Source: an uncultured bacterium
Lineage (GTDB): Bacteria > Bacteroidota > Bacteroidia > Bacteroidales > Muribaculaceae
Direction of reading: 5' to 3'
Assembly: GCA_946184715.1 (NCBI GenBank)
Contig: CAMHGU010000023.1
Coordinates: 1-15,907 of the forward strand
Length of the DNA: 15,907 nt
Positions 7,439 to 14,474 of this stretch are shown here, in pieces. A program made the translations under genes and the position numbers. Below the pieces are notes generated by a model. It was given only the letters and a program-made list of their open reading frames with translations, had not been told where the DNA came from and did no database searches. Position 1 is the first letter of the stretch. Each line of letters starts with the position of its first letter.

Positions 7439-8673
7439 GCCGCACGCTATTCATAGCGCAAAGGCTCGGGCTTAGCAGCGATGGCCGGTCGTCGCCGCTA
7501 TTGCGCATAGCCGTGGTGGGCATCGCTCTCGCGATGGTGATTATGATATTGTCGTTTGCCATCGTCACCGGTTTCCGCAACTCGATCACCGACCGCATCT
7601 TCGCGCTCGACGCGCATATCCGCATAGCGATGTACCAGTCGCCCGACAGCTTGCGGCCGCAACCGCTCGATAGCGCGCAGCTGTCGCAGCTTATCGACCT
7701 CTCGCGCTACGGCACGCGCACCTTTGCCGTCACCTCGCGCGCCTGTGTCGTTAAGACCGACAACGACTTCAAAGGCCTCACCCTCCTCGGTATCGCCGGC
7801 GACTACCCTATCGACTTCATCAGCCGCTCGGTGACCGAAGGTGCCCTACCCGACTTCTCAGCCGACTCCACCGCCAATCATATCGCTATCTCGGGCGCAA
7901 CCGCATCGCAACTCGGCGTGAAATGCGGCGACCGCATCTACGCCTACTTCGTGGAGGATGCCCTGCGCGCACGTCGCCTTACCATTAAGGCCATCTTCGA
8001 CACCGACTTCGACGATTACGATGATGCCGTAGCCATAGGCAGCCGCGCTATGCTCAACGACCTCAGCGGCTTCGCTTCGAGCCAGTGCTCCTACATCGGC
8101 ATCGACATTGCCGACCCTTCAGCGGCTCGCGAAGTCTCGAATCAGTTGCTTATCGACTTGCAGCGAGCCATCGACGGCCAAAACCTCGATGCGCGCTACT
8201 CCGTCTCCAATATCATCGACAACTACGCGTCGTATTTCACCTGGCTCGATATCCTCGACACCAACATCGTCATCATTCTCGTCCTGATGGCAATAGTGGC
8301 CGGCTTCGCTCTTATAGCAGGACTGCTGATTATCATTCTCGACCATATCCCTACTATAGGAATGATGAAATCGGTAGGCGCTACCAATGCGCTACTGCGC
8401 CGCGTGTATATGTTCTTAGGGCTGCGGCTGCTGGCTAAAGCTATGCTCATAGGCAATCTGCTCGGCTTCGGGCTCGCTCTGCTGCAATATTTCACCCACG
8501 CCGTGCCCCTCGATGCCGATGCCTACAATATGCCGTTTGTGCCCATCAGCTTTGATTGGACGTGGATTGTGGGGCTCAACATTGGCGTTGTCCTTGTGGC
8601 TTACATCGCAATGATTATTCCGGCTCACGCCATCGCCCGAATATCACCCGCTGAAACCTTGCGCTATGAATGA
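7435..8673 (+). CDS. ABC transporter permease of the LolC/LolE (FtsX-like) family
   Basis: This is a 412-residue inner-membrane permease. One helix lies at about residues 24-46, followed by a large periplasmic domain (about 50-270). Three more helices lie at about 275-302, 330-352 and 376-398. The cytoplasmic segment IGMMKSVGAT between helices 2 and 3 and the ending ISPAETLRYE are typical of lipoprotein-releasing LolC/E proteins, which extract lipoproteins from the inner membrane for LolA. MacB/FtsX-type permeases share the fold, so the cargo is inferred. No ATPase gene (LolD) is in the window, so the partner must be encoded elsewhere. The start codon overlaps the aminotransferase stop (ATGA), and the end overlaps the Fur-family gene by 8 bases, so translation is probably coupled. 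Confidence 0.85.
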   Translation: MSRTLFIAQRLGLSSDGRSSPLLRIAVVGIALAMVIMILSFAIVTGFRNSITDRIFALDAHIRIAMYQSPDSLRPQPLDSAQLSQLIDLSRYGTRTFAVTSRACVVKTDNDFKGLTLLGIAGDYPIDFISRSVTEGALPDFSADSTANHIAISGATASQLGVKCGDRIYAYFVEDALRARRLTIKAIFDTDFDDYDDAVAIGSRAMLNDLSGFASSQCSYIGIDIADPSAAREVSNQLLIDLQRAIDGQNLDARYSVSNIIDNYASYFTWLDILDTNIVIILVLMAIVAGFALIAGLLIIILDHIPTIGMMKSVGATNALLRRVYMFLGLRLLAKAMLIGNLLGFGLALLQYFTHAVPLDADAYNMPFVPISFDWTWIVGLNIGVVLVAYIAMIIPAHAIARISPAETLRYE

Positions 8674-9106
8674 CCATATCATATCGCTCTTGGAGGCTCA
8701 CGACATCAAGCCCACCGGCAATCGCATCGCCGTGGCACGGGCGCTCGATGATTCGGGCGTACCGCTATCGCTGCGTGAAATTGAGGAAACGCTCGTCACC
8801 TACGACCGCTCAAGCATCTCACGCGCCCTGGCCATCTTTCGCGAGCACCACCTCGTGCACGCCATCGAAGACGGCAGCGACAGCGTGCGCTACGAGCTGT
8901 GCCGAAGTCACACCGCCGACACCGATTCCGACCTTCACGCCCATTTCTACTGCGAGCGCTGCCACCGCACCATCTGCCTCGATGGGGTGGCCCTTCCCTC
9001 GGTGCCTCTACCCGACGGCTACCGAATGACCTCCCTCAACTACATCATAAAAGGCATCTGCCCCGCCTGCCGCAGGGGCCAACAAGCAGAGCCTGCGCTT
9101 CAATAA
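8666..9106 (+). CDS. Fur-family transcriptional regulator
   Basis: This is a 146-residue metalloregulator. The N-terminal winged helix (about 1-80) contains KPTGNRIAVARAL (15-27) and a recognition helix around DRSSISRALAIFREHHLVH (47-65). The C-terminal dimerisation domain carries two CxxC pairs, Cys96/Cys99 (CERC) and Cys132/Cys135 (CPAC), which form the structural zinc site of the family. An HAHFYC segment (91-96) supplies further likely metal ligands. The sequence does not settle whether it senses iron, zinc, manganese or peroxide. The Fur, Zur and PerR subfamilies all remain possible, and the N-terminal histidine pattern of classical Fur is not obvious. It overlaps the permease gene by 8 bases (ATGAATGA) and is the last gene of the + strand operon. 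Confidence 0.9.
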   Translation: MNDHIISLLEAHDIKPTGNRIAVARALDDSGVPLSLREIEETLVTYDRSSISRALAIFREHHLVHAIEDGSDSVRYELCRSHTADTDSDLHAHFYCERCHRTICLDGVALPSVPLPDGYRMTSLNYIIKGICPACRRGQQAEPALQ

Positions 9107-9122
9107 CTTCAATAGTCGCTAT

Positions 9123-9158
9123 AAAAAAGTGGGGCGCTCCATCGGCGGAGTGCCCCAC
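9123..9158 (-). terminator. Rho-independent terminator of the mce-mmd operon
   Basis: GTGGGGCGCTCC (9129-9140) pairs with GGAGTGCCCCAC (9147-9158) around the loop ATCGGC. The stem is 12 bp with one G-T pair. On the plus strand A6 (9123-9128) precedes the stem, so transcripts from the minus strand end in U6 just after the hairpin. It lies 25 bases beyond the mmdB stop. The plus strand has no T-run after the stem, so it would stop Fur-gene transcripts only weakly. Confidence 0.88.
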
Positions 9159-9183
9159 TCTATCAGAGGGAGATGCTTGATTA

Positions 9184-10332
9184 TCAGTTGAGGAAGCCGA
9201 GGAGAACACCGGCGGCTACCGCTGAGCCAATCACACCGGCCACGTTCGGGCCCATAGCGTGCATCAGCAGGTAGTTCGACGGGTCGTACTTCAGCCCGGC
9301 CTGGTTGCTGATACGTGCAGCCATAGGCACAGCCGATACACCGGCATTGCCGATGAGCGGGTTGAGCTTCTTCTCCTTAGGCAGGATAAGATTGAATATC
9401 TTGACGAAGAACACACCCGAGAATGTGGCAATCACAAATGCCATAAAGCCGAGGAAGAAAATCTTAATAGTGTCGGCAGTAAGGAACTGCGAAGCCTGGG
9501 TAGAAGCGCCCACGGTGAGGCCGAGGAGCATCGTGACAATGTCGGTGAGAGCATTGCTGGCGGTCTTGGCAAGGCGGGTGGTTACACCGCTCTCACGCAG
9601 GAGATTGCCGAAGAAGAGCATACCGAGCAGCGGCAATGCCGAAGGCACTACGAAGCAGGTGAGCAACAGGCCGACAATCGGGAAAATAATCTTCTCGTCC
9701 TGCGACACCACGCGGGCGGGCTTCATCTTGATGAGGCGCTCTTTCTTGGTGGTGAGCAGGCGCATAATGGGCGGCTGAATCACCGGCACCAGAGCCATAT
9801 AGGAATAAGCCGATACAGCGATGGCGCCCAGCAGATTGGGAGAGAGCTTCGACGAGAGGAAGATGGCCGTAGGACCGTCGGCGCCACCGATGATGGCAAT
9901 ACCGGCAGCCTGGTCGGGCTCAAAGCCCAGCTCGAGAGCCACCATATAAGCGCCGAAGATACCGAACTGCGCCGCGGCGCCCACAAGCATCAACTTCGGG
10001 TTGGCAATCATAGCCGAGAAATCGGTCATAGCGCCGATGCCGAGGAAGATGAGCGGAGGATACCAGCCGGCGCTGACGCCGTTGTAGAGAATATTGAGCA
10101 CTGAGCCTTCTTCGTAGATACCTATCTCGTTGCCGGGAGCAAACGGGATGTTACCCACGAGGATACCGAAGCCTATCGGCACAAGCAACATCGGCTCAAA
10201 CTCTTTCTTGATTGCGAGCCAGATGAAGAACAGACCGACGACTATCATTATCAGATTGGTGTACTCACAGTTGTAAAGGCCTGTGAATTCCCAGAATCGA
10301 CGGATATTGTCAGTAAGGAACGATGAATCCAT
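9184..10332 (-). CDS. mmdB: Methylmalonyl-CoA decarboxylase beta subunit (Na+-translocating carboxybiotin decarboxylase)
   Basis: This is a 382-residue, very hydrophobic protein of the OadB/MmdB/GcdB family. It decarboxylates carboxybiotin on the carrier subunit and couples this to Na+ export through the inner membrane. The family signature GGADGPTAIF is at 149-158, and Asp152 corresponds to the essential membrane Asp of Klebsiella OadB (Asp203). A second conserved segment, GNAGVSAVPMAARISN, lies near the C-terminus, followed by LMHAMGPNVAGVIGSAVAAG. The length agrees with short family members (about 370-430 residues). Its neighbours mmdC, mmdA and mce make methylmalonyl-CoA the likely substrate, although the subunit alone would be equally at home in an oxaloacetate decarboxylase. 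It is the last gene of the operon, 16 bases after the carrier gene, and a terminator follows. Confidence 0.93.
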   Translation of the reverse strand: MDSSFLTDNIRRFWEFTGLYNCEYTNLIMIVVGLFFIWLAIKKEFEPMLLVPIGFGILVGNIPFAPGNEIGIYEEGSVLNILYNGVSAGWYPPLIFLGIGAMTDFSAMIANPKLMLVGAAAQFGIFGAYMVALELGFEPDQAAGIAIIGGADGPTAIFLSSKLSPNLLGAIAVSAYSYMALVPVIQPPIMRLLTTKKERLIKMKPARVVSQDEKIIFPIVGLLLTCFVVPSALPLLGMLFFGNLLRESGVTTRLAKTASNALTDIVTMLLGLTVGASTQASQFLTADTIKIFFLGFMAFVIATFSGVFFVKIFNLILPKEKKLNPLIGNAGVSAVPMAARISNQAGLKYDPSNYLLMHAMGPNVAGVIGSAVAAGVLLGFLN

Positions 10333-10348
10333 TGTAGGGAAGAATTAT

Positions 10349-10777
10349 TTAACCTAGAGTGATTAAGGCTTGTCCTTCCTGCACGGAGTCGCCCTTACTT
10401 ACATTGATAGCGGTAACGGTACCGGCCGCGGTGGCGTTGATGTCGTTTTCCATCTTCATGGCTTCGAGCACAATCACCTTATCGCCGGCTGCAACGGTGT
10501 CGCCCACAGCGACCTTGATGTCGAGTACGGTACCCGGCAGCGGGGAGTTGATAGTCTTGCCACCGGCAGCGGCGGGTGCGGGAGCGGCAGCGGGTTTGGG
10601 AGTAGGCACGGTCACTTTAGCGGGCTTAGGCTTAGCCACGGGAACCGAAGCGGGCTTCTTGTCGAGCTCCACCTTGTAAGGAGCGCCGTTGACTTCCACG
10701 GTTACGGTGTCATCAACCAAGTCGCCTACGGCCACTTTGTACTCCGTACCATTGATCTTATATTTGTATTCCTTCAT
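10349..10777 (-). CDS. mmdC: Biotin carboxyl carrier subunit of methylmalonyl-CoA decarboxylase
   Basis: This is a 142-residue biotin carrier. A short N-terminal domain (1-42) is followed by a flexible Pro/Ala/Lys-rich linker (about 43-74) and a biotinyl-lipoyl domain (75-142). The biotinylation motif EAMKM is at 105-109, with Lys108 as the attachment site. The classical glycine/proline turns NSPLPGTV (77-84) and VGDTVAAGD (91-99) are present. It shuttles the carboxyl group from the carboxyltransferase (mmdA product) to the membrane decarboxylase (mmdB product). The length and linker match MmdC-type gamma subunits and not acetyl-CoA carboxylase AccB. It lies 24 bases after the OadG-like gene and 16 bases before mmdB, so it is clearly co-transcribed. 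Confidence 0.93.
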   Translation of the reverse strand: MKEYKYKINGTEYKVAVGDLVDDTVTVEVNGAPYKVELDKKPASVPVAKPKPAKVTVPTPKPAAAPAPAAAGGKTINSPLPGTVLDIKVAVGDTVAAGDKVIVLEAMKMENDINATAAGTVTAINVSKGDSVQEGQALITLG

Positions 10778-10801
10778 AATTTAGTACGTATTAGTTAGCG
10801 A

Positions 10802-11755
10802 TTAGCGACGTGGCGTCTCGCGAAGTGAATAAATCTTAGAGTTCCAAGGCGAGTAGAGTTTCTTCACCTTATTAATAGTGAGCACGTTGCTCTCGTTGTC
10901 GTGGGCATTGAAATGCTCGTGGAGCGCCATTGCGATGGCGGCAATCTCTTCGGCTGTATCGACCTTGGCGAGTTCATGTCCGCGCACGGGGGCGTCGATG
11001 TCGTGGGCTTTGAGCTTGCTGCGCACGCGGCGACCCTTCGAAATCTGGCCTATGAGCCAGAAAGCGATGCTGAGCACGAGCAGAGCCGAGAACACTACGC
11101 CCATTGCCATTATAGCCATCTTGAAGCCGTGAGGGTCTTCCTCTTTGAAGCGGCGCTTCTGAGCCATAAAGTCGGCAATGTGGTTGTAGGCGTGAGGTGT
11201 GGGGTTGTTGGCGTTCTCCCAGCTGGCCTCGCCATCATCAACGCCATCGGCGCGAAGCGCGTAGGACACGTCGGCCGGCAGCACCGGCACCTCGACCTGG
11301 TCGATAAGGGTGATACCGTCGGAGTCGAACACGCCAATCCACGTTGACGAGAGTGGGTTCAAGGTGACACGCAGGTGGAACACTCCGCGGTCGTTGAGCC
11401 CGTCGAGCCAGTAGAGAGCATGCTCGCGAGGTGCGATGATAGTGCGCTCATCGCCACGCGGTATGGCGGGCACTACACCGTCGCTCTTGATGTTTTGGGT
11501 CTGCAGCTTAAAGCCCTGCAAGTCGTTGCGATACTTCTCGTCGGTGGTGACGTAGCAGGTGGCGAGGTTGATGGGCGCGTAGGTGGAGTTGTAGAATTCA
11601 ATCCAGGCGCAGTGCTGGCCGTATTCATCGACAACGCTATTCTGGTTGTCGGGCAACACTTCGTTGATGTACAAACCTCGACGCCCTTGCGCCATAGCCC
11701 CCAGTGCGACTGTCAGAGCAAGCAGCATCAATGTTATGCTTCTTTTCATAGTCAC
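10802..11755 (-). CDS. OadG-like decarboxylase subunit with N-terminal lamin-tail-like domain
   Basis: This is a 317-residue protein made of two parts. A signal peptide (about 1-22) leads an extracytoplasmic domain (about 25-195) with GLYINEVLPDNQNSVVDEYG (27-46), CAWIEFYNST (49-58) and a late ASWENANNPTPH segment (177-188). This is the pattern of lamin-tail (LTD) domains. A membrane helix follows at about 212-237. The cytoplasmic tail has EEIAAIAMALHEHF (269-282) and YSPWNSKIYSLRETPRR (301-317), features of the sodium-pump decarboxylase gamma/delta family (OadG, MmdD). It occupies the mmdD position in the operon, between mmdA and mmdC. It probably anchors or stabilises the complex, and the function of the exported domain is unknown. 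The start could be Met1 (ATG 11755) or Met3, where the signal peptide reads MKRS. Confidence 0.8.
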   Translation of the reverse strand: MTMKRSITLMLLALTVALGAMAQGRRGLYINEVLPDNQNSVVDEYGQHCAWIEFYNSTYAPINLATCYVTTDEKYRNDLQGFKLQTQNIKSDGVVPAIPRGDERTIIAPREHALYWLDGLNDRGVFHLRVTLNPLSSTWIGVFDSDGITLIDQVEVPVLPADVSYALRADGVDDGEASWENANNPTPHAYNHIADFMAQKRRFKEEDPHGFKMAIMAMGVVFSALLVLSIAFWLIGQISKGRRVRSKLKAHDIDAPVRGHELAKVDTAEEIAAIAMALHEHFNAHDNESNVLTINKVKKLYSPWNSKIYSLRETPRR

Positions 11756-11767
11756 TGAATGAGAGTG

Positions 11768-13321
11768 TTAGAGAGGTATATTGCCATGTTTCTTGGCAGG
11801 GTTGGTAAGTTTCTTGGTGGCGAGTTGCTGGAGAGCCTTGATGATGCGGAAGCGAGTGTTGCGCGGCTCTATCACGTCGTCGATGTAGCCATACTTGGCA
11901 GCCTGATAAGGATTGGCGAAGAGCTTGGTGTACTCATCCTTCTTCTCGTTGAGGAACTTGGCGGGGTCTTCCTGCTCTTTGGCCTCCTTAGCGTAGAGCA
12001 CTTCAGCCGCACCATCGGCGCCCATCACGGCAATCTCGGCCGAGGGCCATGCATAGTTCATATCGCCACGGAGCTGCTTGCAGCTCATCACGATGTGGCT
12101 GCCGCCAAAGCTCTTGCGCAGAGTGACGGTAATCTTAGGCACGGTGGCTTCGCCGTAGGCGTAGAGAAGCTTGGCGCCATGGAGAATCACGGCATTGTAC
12201 TCCTGGCCGGTACCGGGCAGGAAGCCGGGCACATCCACGAGTGTGACAAGCGGAATATTGAAGGCATCGCAGAAGCGCACGAAACGGGCTGCCTTGCGCG
12301 ACGAGTTGCAATCGAGCACGCCGGCGAGGAACTTGGGCTGATTAGCCACAATACCTACCGACTGACCGTTGAAGCGGGCGAAGCCTATAATGATGTTGCG
12401 AGCGTAGTCGCGCTGAATCTCAAAGAATTCGCCGTTATCCACCACTGCGCCTATCACTTCGTACATGTCGTAAGCCTTGTTGGGGTTGTCGGGGATAATC
12501 TCGTTGAGCGAGTCTTCGAGGCGATCGATGGGGTCGTTGCATTCCACGAGAGGAGCCTCTTCGAGGTTGTTCTGCGGGATGTAGCTGATGAGCTTGCGAA
12601 TGATGGCGAGAGCCTCAGCGCCGTCGTTGGCTGCGAAGTGGGTCACGCCCGACTTTGAGGCGTGGACGTCGGCGCCACCGAGCTGCTCTTGGGTCACGTC
12701 TTCGCCGAGCACGGTCTTAACCACCTTAGGCCCGGTGAGGAACATATACGACATACCGCGAGTCATAATCGTGAAGTCGGTAAGCGCGGGCGAATAAACG
12801 GCGCCACCGGCACACGGGCCGAGGATGGCCGAAATCTGCGGTATCACGCCCGAGGCGAGAATGTTGCGCTGGAAAATCTCAGAGTAGCCGGCAAGGGCAT
12901 TGATGCCCTCCTGGATGCGAGCGCCGCCCGAGTCGTTAAGACCGATAACGGGGGCTCCCATCTTCATAGCCATATCCATCACCTTGCAAATCTTCTGCGA
13001 CATAGTCTCGGAGAGCGAGCCGCCAAACACGGTGAAGTCCTGAGCGAAAACATACACTAAGCGGCCGTCAATGGTGCCATAGCCGGTGACTACGCCATCA
13101 CCGAGAAACGATTTCTTCTCTTGACCGAAATTGGTGCAACGGTGGCGTACAAACATGTCGAGCTCTTCGAAGCTGCCTTCGTCGAGGAGAGCGGCAATGC
13201 GCTCGCGAGCGGTGAGCTTACCGCGGTCGTGCTGCTTCTGGATGGCCTTCTCGCCACCGCCCAAGCGAGCTTGCTCACGCAAAGAGATAAGCTCCTGAAT
13301 CTTTTCGAGTTGAGTGCTCAT
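11768..13321 (-). CDS. mmdA: Methylmalonyl-CoA decarboxylase alpha subunit (biotin-dependent carboxyltransferase)
   Basis: This is a 517-residue acyl-CoA carboxyltransferase with two crotonase-like halves. It moves the carboxyl of (S)-methylmalonyl-CoA to biotin, releasing propionyl-CoA in the cytoplasm. Visible family marks are the N-terminal [17 protein letters not shown] (31-47), [12 protein letters not shown] (100-111), [12 protein letters not shown] (128-139), [13 protein letters not shown] (168-180), a [14 protein letters not shown] segment and FGGSHIVMS. MmdA and the beta subunit of propionyl-CoA carboxylase are homologous and cannot be told apart safely by sequence. The call of decarboxylase rests on the adjacent membrane subunits and the absence of a biotin carboxylase gene in the window. 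It lies 36 bases after mce and 12 bases before the OadG-like gene. Confidence 0.92.
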   Translation of the reverse strand: MSTQLEKIQELISLREQARLGGGEKAIQKQHDRGKLTARERIAALLDEGSFEELDMFVRHRCTNFGQEKKSFLGDGVVTGYGTIDGRLVYVFAQDFTVFGGSLSETMSQKICKVMDMAMKMGAPVIGLNDSGGARIQEGINALAGYSEIFQRNILASGVIPQISAILGPCAGGAVYSPALTDFTIMTRGMSYMFLTGPKVVKTVLGEDVTQEQLGGADVHASKSGVTHFAANDGAEALAIIRKLISYIPQNNLEEAPLVECNDPIDRLEDSLNEIIPDNPNKAYDMYEVIGAVVDNGEFFEIQRDYARNIIIGFARFNGQSVGIVANQPKFLAGVLDCNSSRKAARFVRFCDAFNIPLVTLVDVPGFLPGTGQEYNAVILHGAKLLYAYGEATVPKITVTLRKSFGGSHIVMSCKQLRGDMNYAWPSAEIAVMGADGAAEVLYAKEAKEQEDPAKFLNEKKDEYTKLFANPYQAAKYGYIDDVIEPRNTRFRIIKALQQLATKKLTNPAKKHGNIPL

Positions 13322-13357
13322 AAAAGTAATCTGTGGATTGTTATTATTGGGTTACGT

Positions 13358-13771
13358 TTATTTCTTGTTGGGGTCTTCGCAAAGCTCGGTGAGCACGCCG
13401 ATGGTCGATTTCGGGTGAAGGAAGGCAATGTTCAGGCCTTCGGCACCGCGGCGCGGAGCCTTGTCGATAAGGCGGATGCCCTTGGCTTCCACCTCGGCAA
13501 GAGCGTCGGCCACGCCATTGGTGGCAAATGCAAGGTGATGAATCCCTTCGCCACGCTTCTCGATAAACTTGGCGATGGTGCTATCTTCGCTGGTGGGCTC
13601 AAGGAGCTCAATCTTTGTCTGCCCTACACGAAAAAAAGCGGTGCGGACCTTCTGGTCGGCAACCTCTTCGATGTTGTAGCACTTGAAACCTAACACTTTC
13701 TCATAGTACGGTATTGCCTCGTCAAGGCTCTTGACGGCTATACCCAAATGCTCAATGTGAGTAATATCCAT
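13358..13771 (-). CDS. mce: Methylmalonyl-CoA epimerase (VOC superfamily)
   Basis: This is a 137-residue protein of the vicinal-oxygen-chelate fold with two beta-alpha-beta-beta-beta repeats. It interconverts (R)- and (S)-methylmalonyl-CoA and so joins methylmalonyl-CoA mutase to the decarboxylase encoded next in the operon. Likely metal ligands are His8 (IEHLGIAV), a Glu in KIELLEP (53-59), one His of GIHHLAF (76-82) and Glu129 in LTELCE. The segment [14 protein letters not shown] (107-120) is typical of the enzyme. The length matches the family (about 135-150). It is the first gene of the operon, with a promoter motif 45-75 bases upstream. Other VOC members such as glyoxalase are less likely given the neighbours. 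Confidence 0.95.
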   Translation of the reverse strand: MDITHIEHLGIAVKSLDEAIPYYEKVLGFKCYNIEEVADQKVRTAFFRVGQTKIELLEPTSEDSTIAKFIEKRGEGIHHLAFATNGVADALAEVEAKGIRLIDKAPRRGAEGLNIAFLHPKSTIGVLTELCEDPNKK

Positions 13772-13815
13772 AGCTATAGTTATTGAATGAATTAATTATA
13801 GTTCAATTTATCACA

Positions 13816-13845
13816 CAAAGATACGAAATAATATGCGAATACAAC
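13816..13845 (-). promoter_or_regulatory. Bacteroidetes-type promoter of the mce-mmd operon
   Basis: Read on the minus strand, TATCTTTG (13823 down to 13816) matches TAnnTTTG exactly. GTTG (13845 down to 13842) lies 18 bases upstream as the -33 element. Transcription would start near 13810, giving a leader of roughly 35-40 bases before the mce ATG at 13771. The surrounding DNA is AT-rich. No other good promoter is seen within the five-gene unit. Confidence 0.7.
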
Positions 13846-13897
13846 CATAAAATCGGCCATTTTCGACCAAAACAAAGCGGCTCAGCGTTAAAACTGC

Positions 13898-14404
13898 CTA
13901 TAACGGCGAAGCAAATGAAAAGAAAATAATCCCGTCAACCTTGCTACCCTTCATCGCCTCAAGCGCCCGCAACGCCGCCTCGCCCTGCTTCAGCTGGTTA
14001 TCCACCATTATATCCATCACCTTCTGCACGTCGGCCTCAATGTCGTTGTGCCCCGTGCTGTTCTTCACCGCGCTCAGCAACCGCTTCACCTCGCCGCCGC
14101 TAAGCTCGCTCAAGTAACCGCCGCTTATCAGCACCCGCGCAAGGTCCGCCACTCGCTTCACCGTAGTCCGGTCAAAGCGCTTCTGCAACGCCATAGCCTG
14201 CCGAAGCTTCGTCAAGTTACCGCCTATCTCCCTGTACGCCGCCTGCTTCGCCTCAGCACTCTCGCGATGACGACCCGCAAGCCGCACAGCCGCCCGCGTC
14301 ACCTGCTCGTCAAGCCCCAAGCTCCCATCGGTCCATATATCTTCCGTCTCGTCCGGGTCACGGTACAAATCGGCACTTTCGTCGGCAATTCTGAGCAACT
14401 CAGC
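13898..14404 (-). pseudogene. Remnant of a large mobile-element-associated protein
   Basis: An open frame of 166 codons from a TTG at 14398 (open further upstream, with no good start) reads as an internal slice of a larger protein. It holds RDPDETEDIWTDGSLGLDEQ (13-32), a highly charged helical region with GGNLTKLRQAMALQKRFD (59-76) and TTVKRVADLARVL (78-90), then STGHNDIEADVQKVMDIMVD (113-132) and MKGSKVD (148-154). From memory, this wording occurs inside very large polyvalent proteins of Bacteroidales mobile elements, which continue ARGVEVQG after KGSKVD. Here the frame turns into GIIFFSF and stops, with no continuation in the other frames. Both ends look truncated and there is no proper start or promoter. 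It is probably a non-functional fragment left by an insertion or recombination, though expression as a small protein cannot be excluded. Confidence 0.6.
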
Positions 14405-14415
14405 AACTATGACGA

Positions 14416-14450
14416 CAGAGGCAGCCGTATAGGTAAAACGGCTGCCTCTG
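14416..14450 (-). terminator. Hairpin after the secreted-protein gene, probable terminator lacking a T-run
   Basis: CAGAGGCAGCCGT (14416-14428) and ACGGCTGCCTCTG (14438-14450) form a perfect 13-bp stem around a 9-base loop. The hairpin lies 24 bases after the stop codon of the - strand secreted-protein gene, the normal place for an intrinsic terminator. No T-run follows on either strand. On the minus strand the next bases are TCGTCATAG, and the gene remnant then begins. Confidence 0.6.
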
Positions 14451-14474
14451 AACGAAATTGAGATGTGTATTATC

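Noticed and set aside
8899..9180. Plus-strand frame running past the Fur gene to 9180
   Set aside because: It is a shifted frame over the zinc-binding half of the Fur gene and reads through the terminator hairpin. The product is Pro/Arg/His-rich.
9259..10104. Plus-strand open frame of 281 codons
   Set aside because: It is antisense to mmdB, rich in His, Arg and Glu, and has no recognisable fold. It arises from the high-GC codon pattern of the real gene.
10559..10650. Repetitive Ala/Pro/Lys-coding stretch as a DNA repeat
   Set aside because: This is the normal flexible linker of a biotin carrier subunit and needs no other explanation.
11759..12658. Plus-strand open frame of 299 codons
   Set aside because: It lies entirely opposite mmdA, which has strong family motifs. 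The translation resembles no family and has a biased composition.
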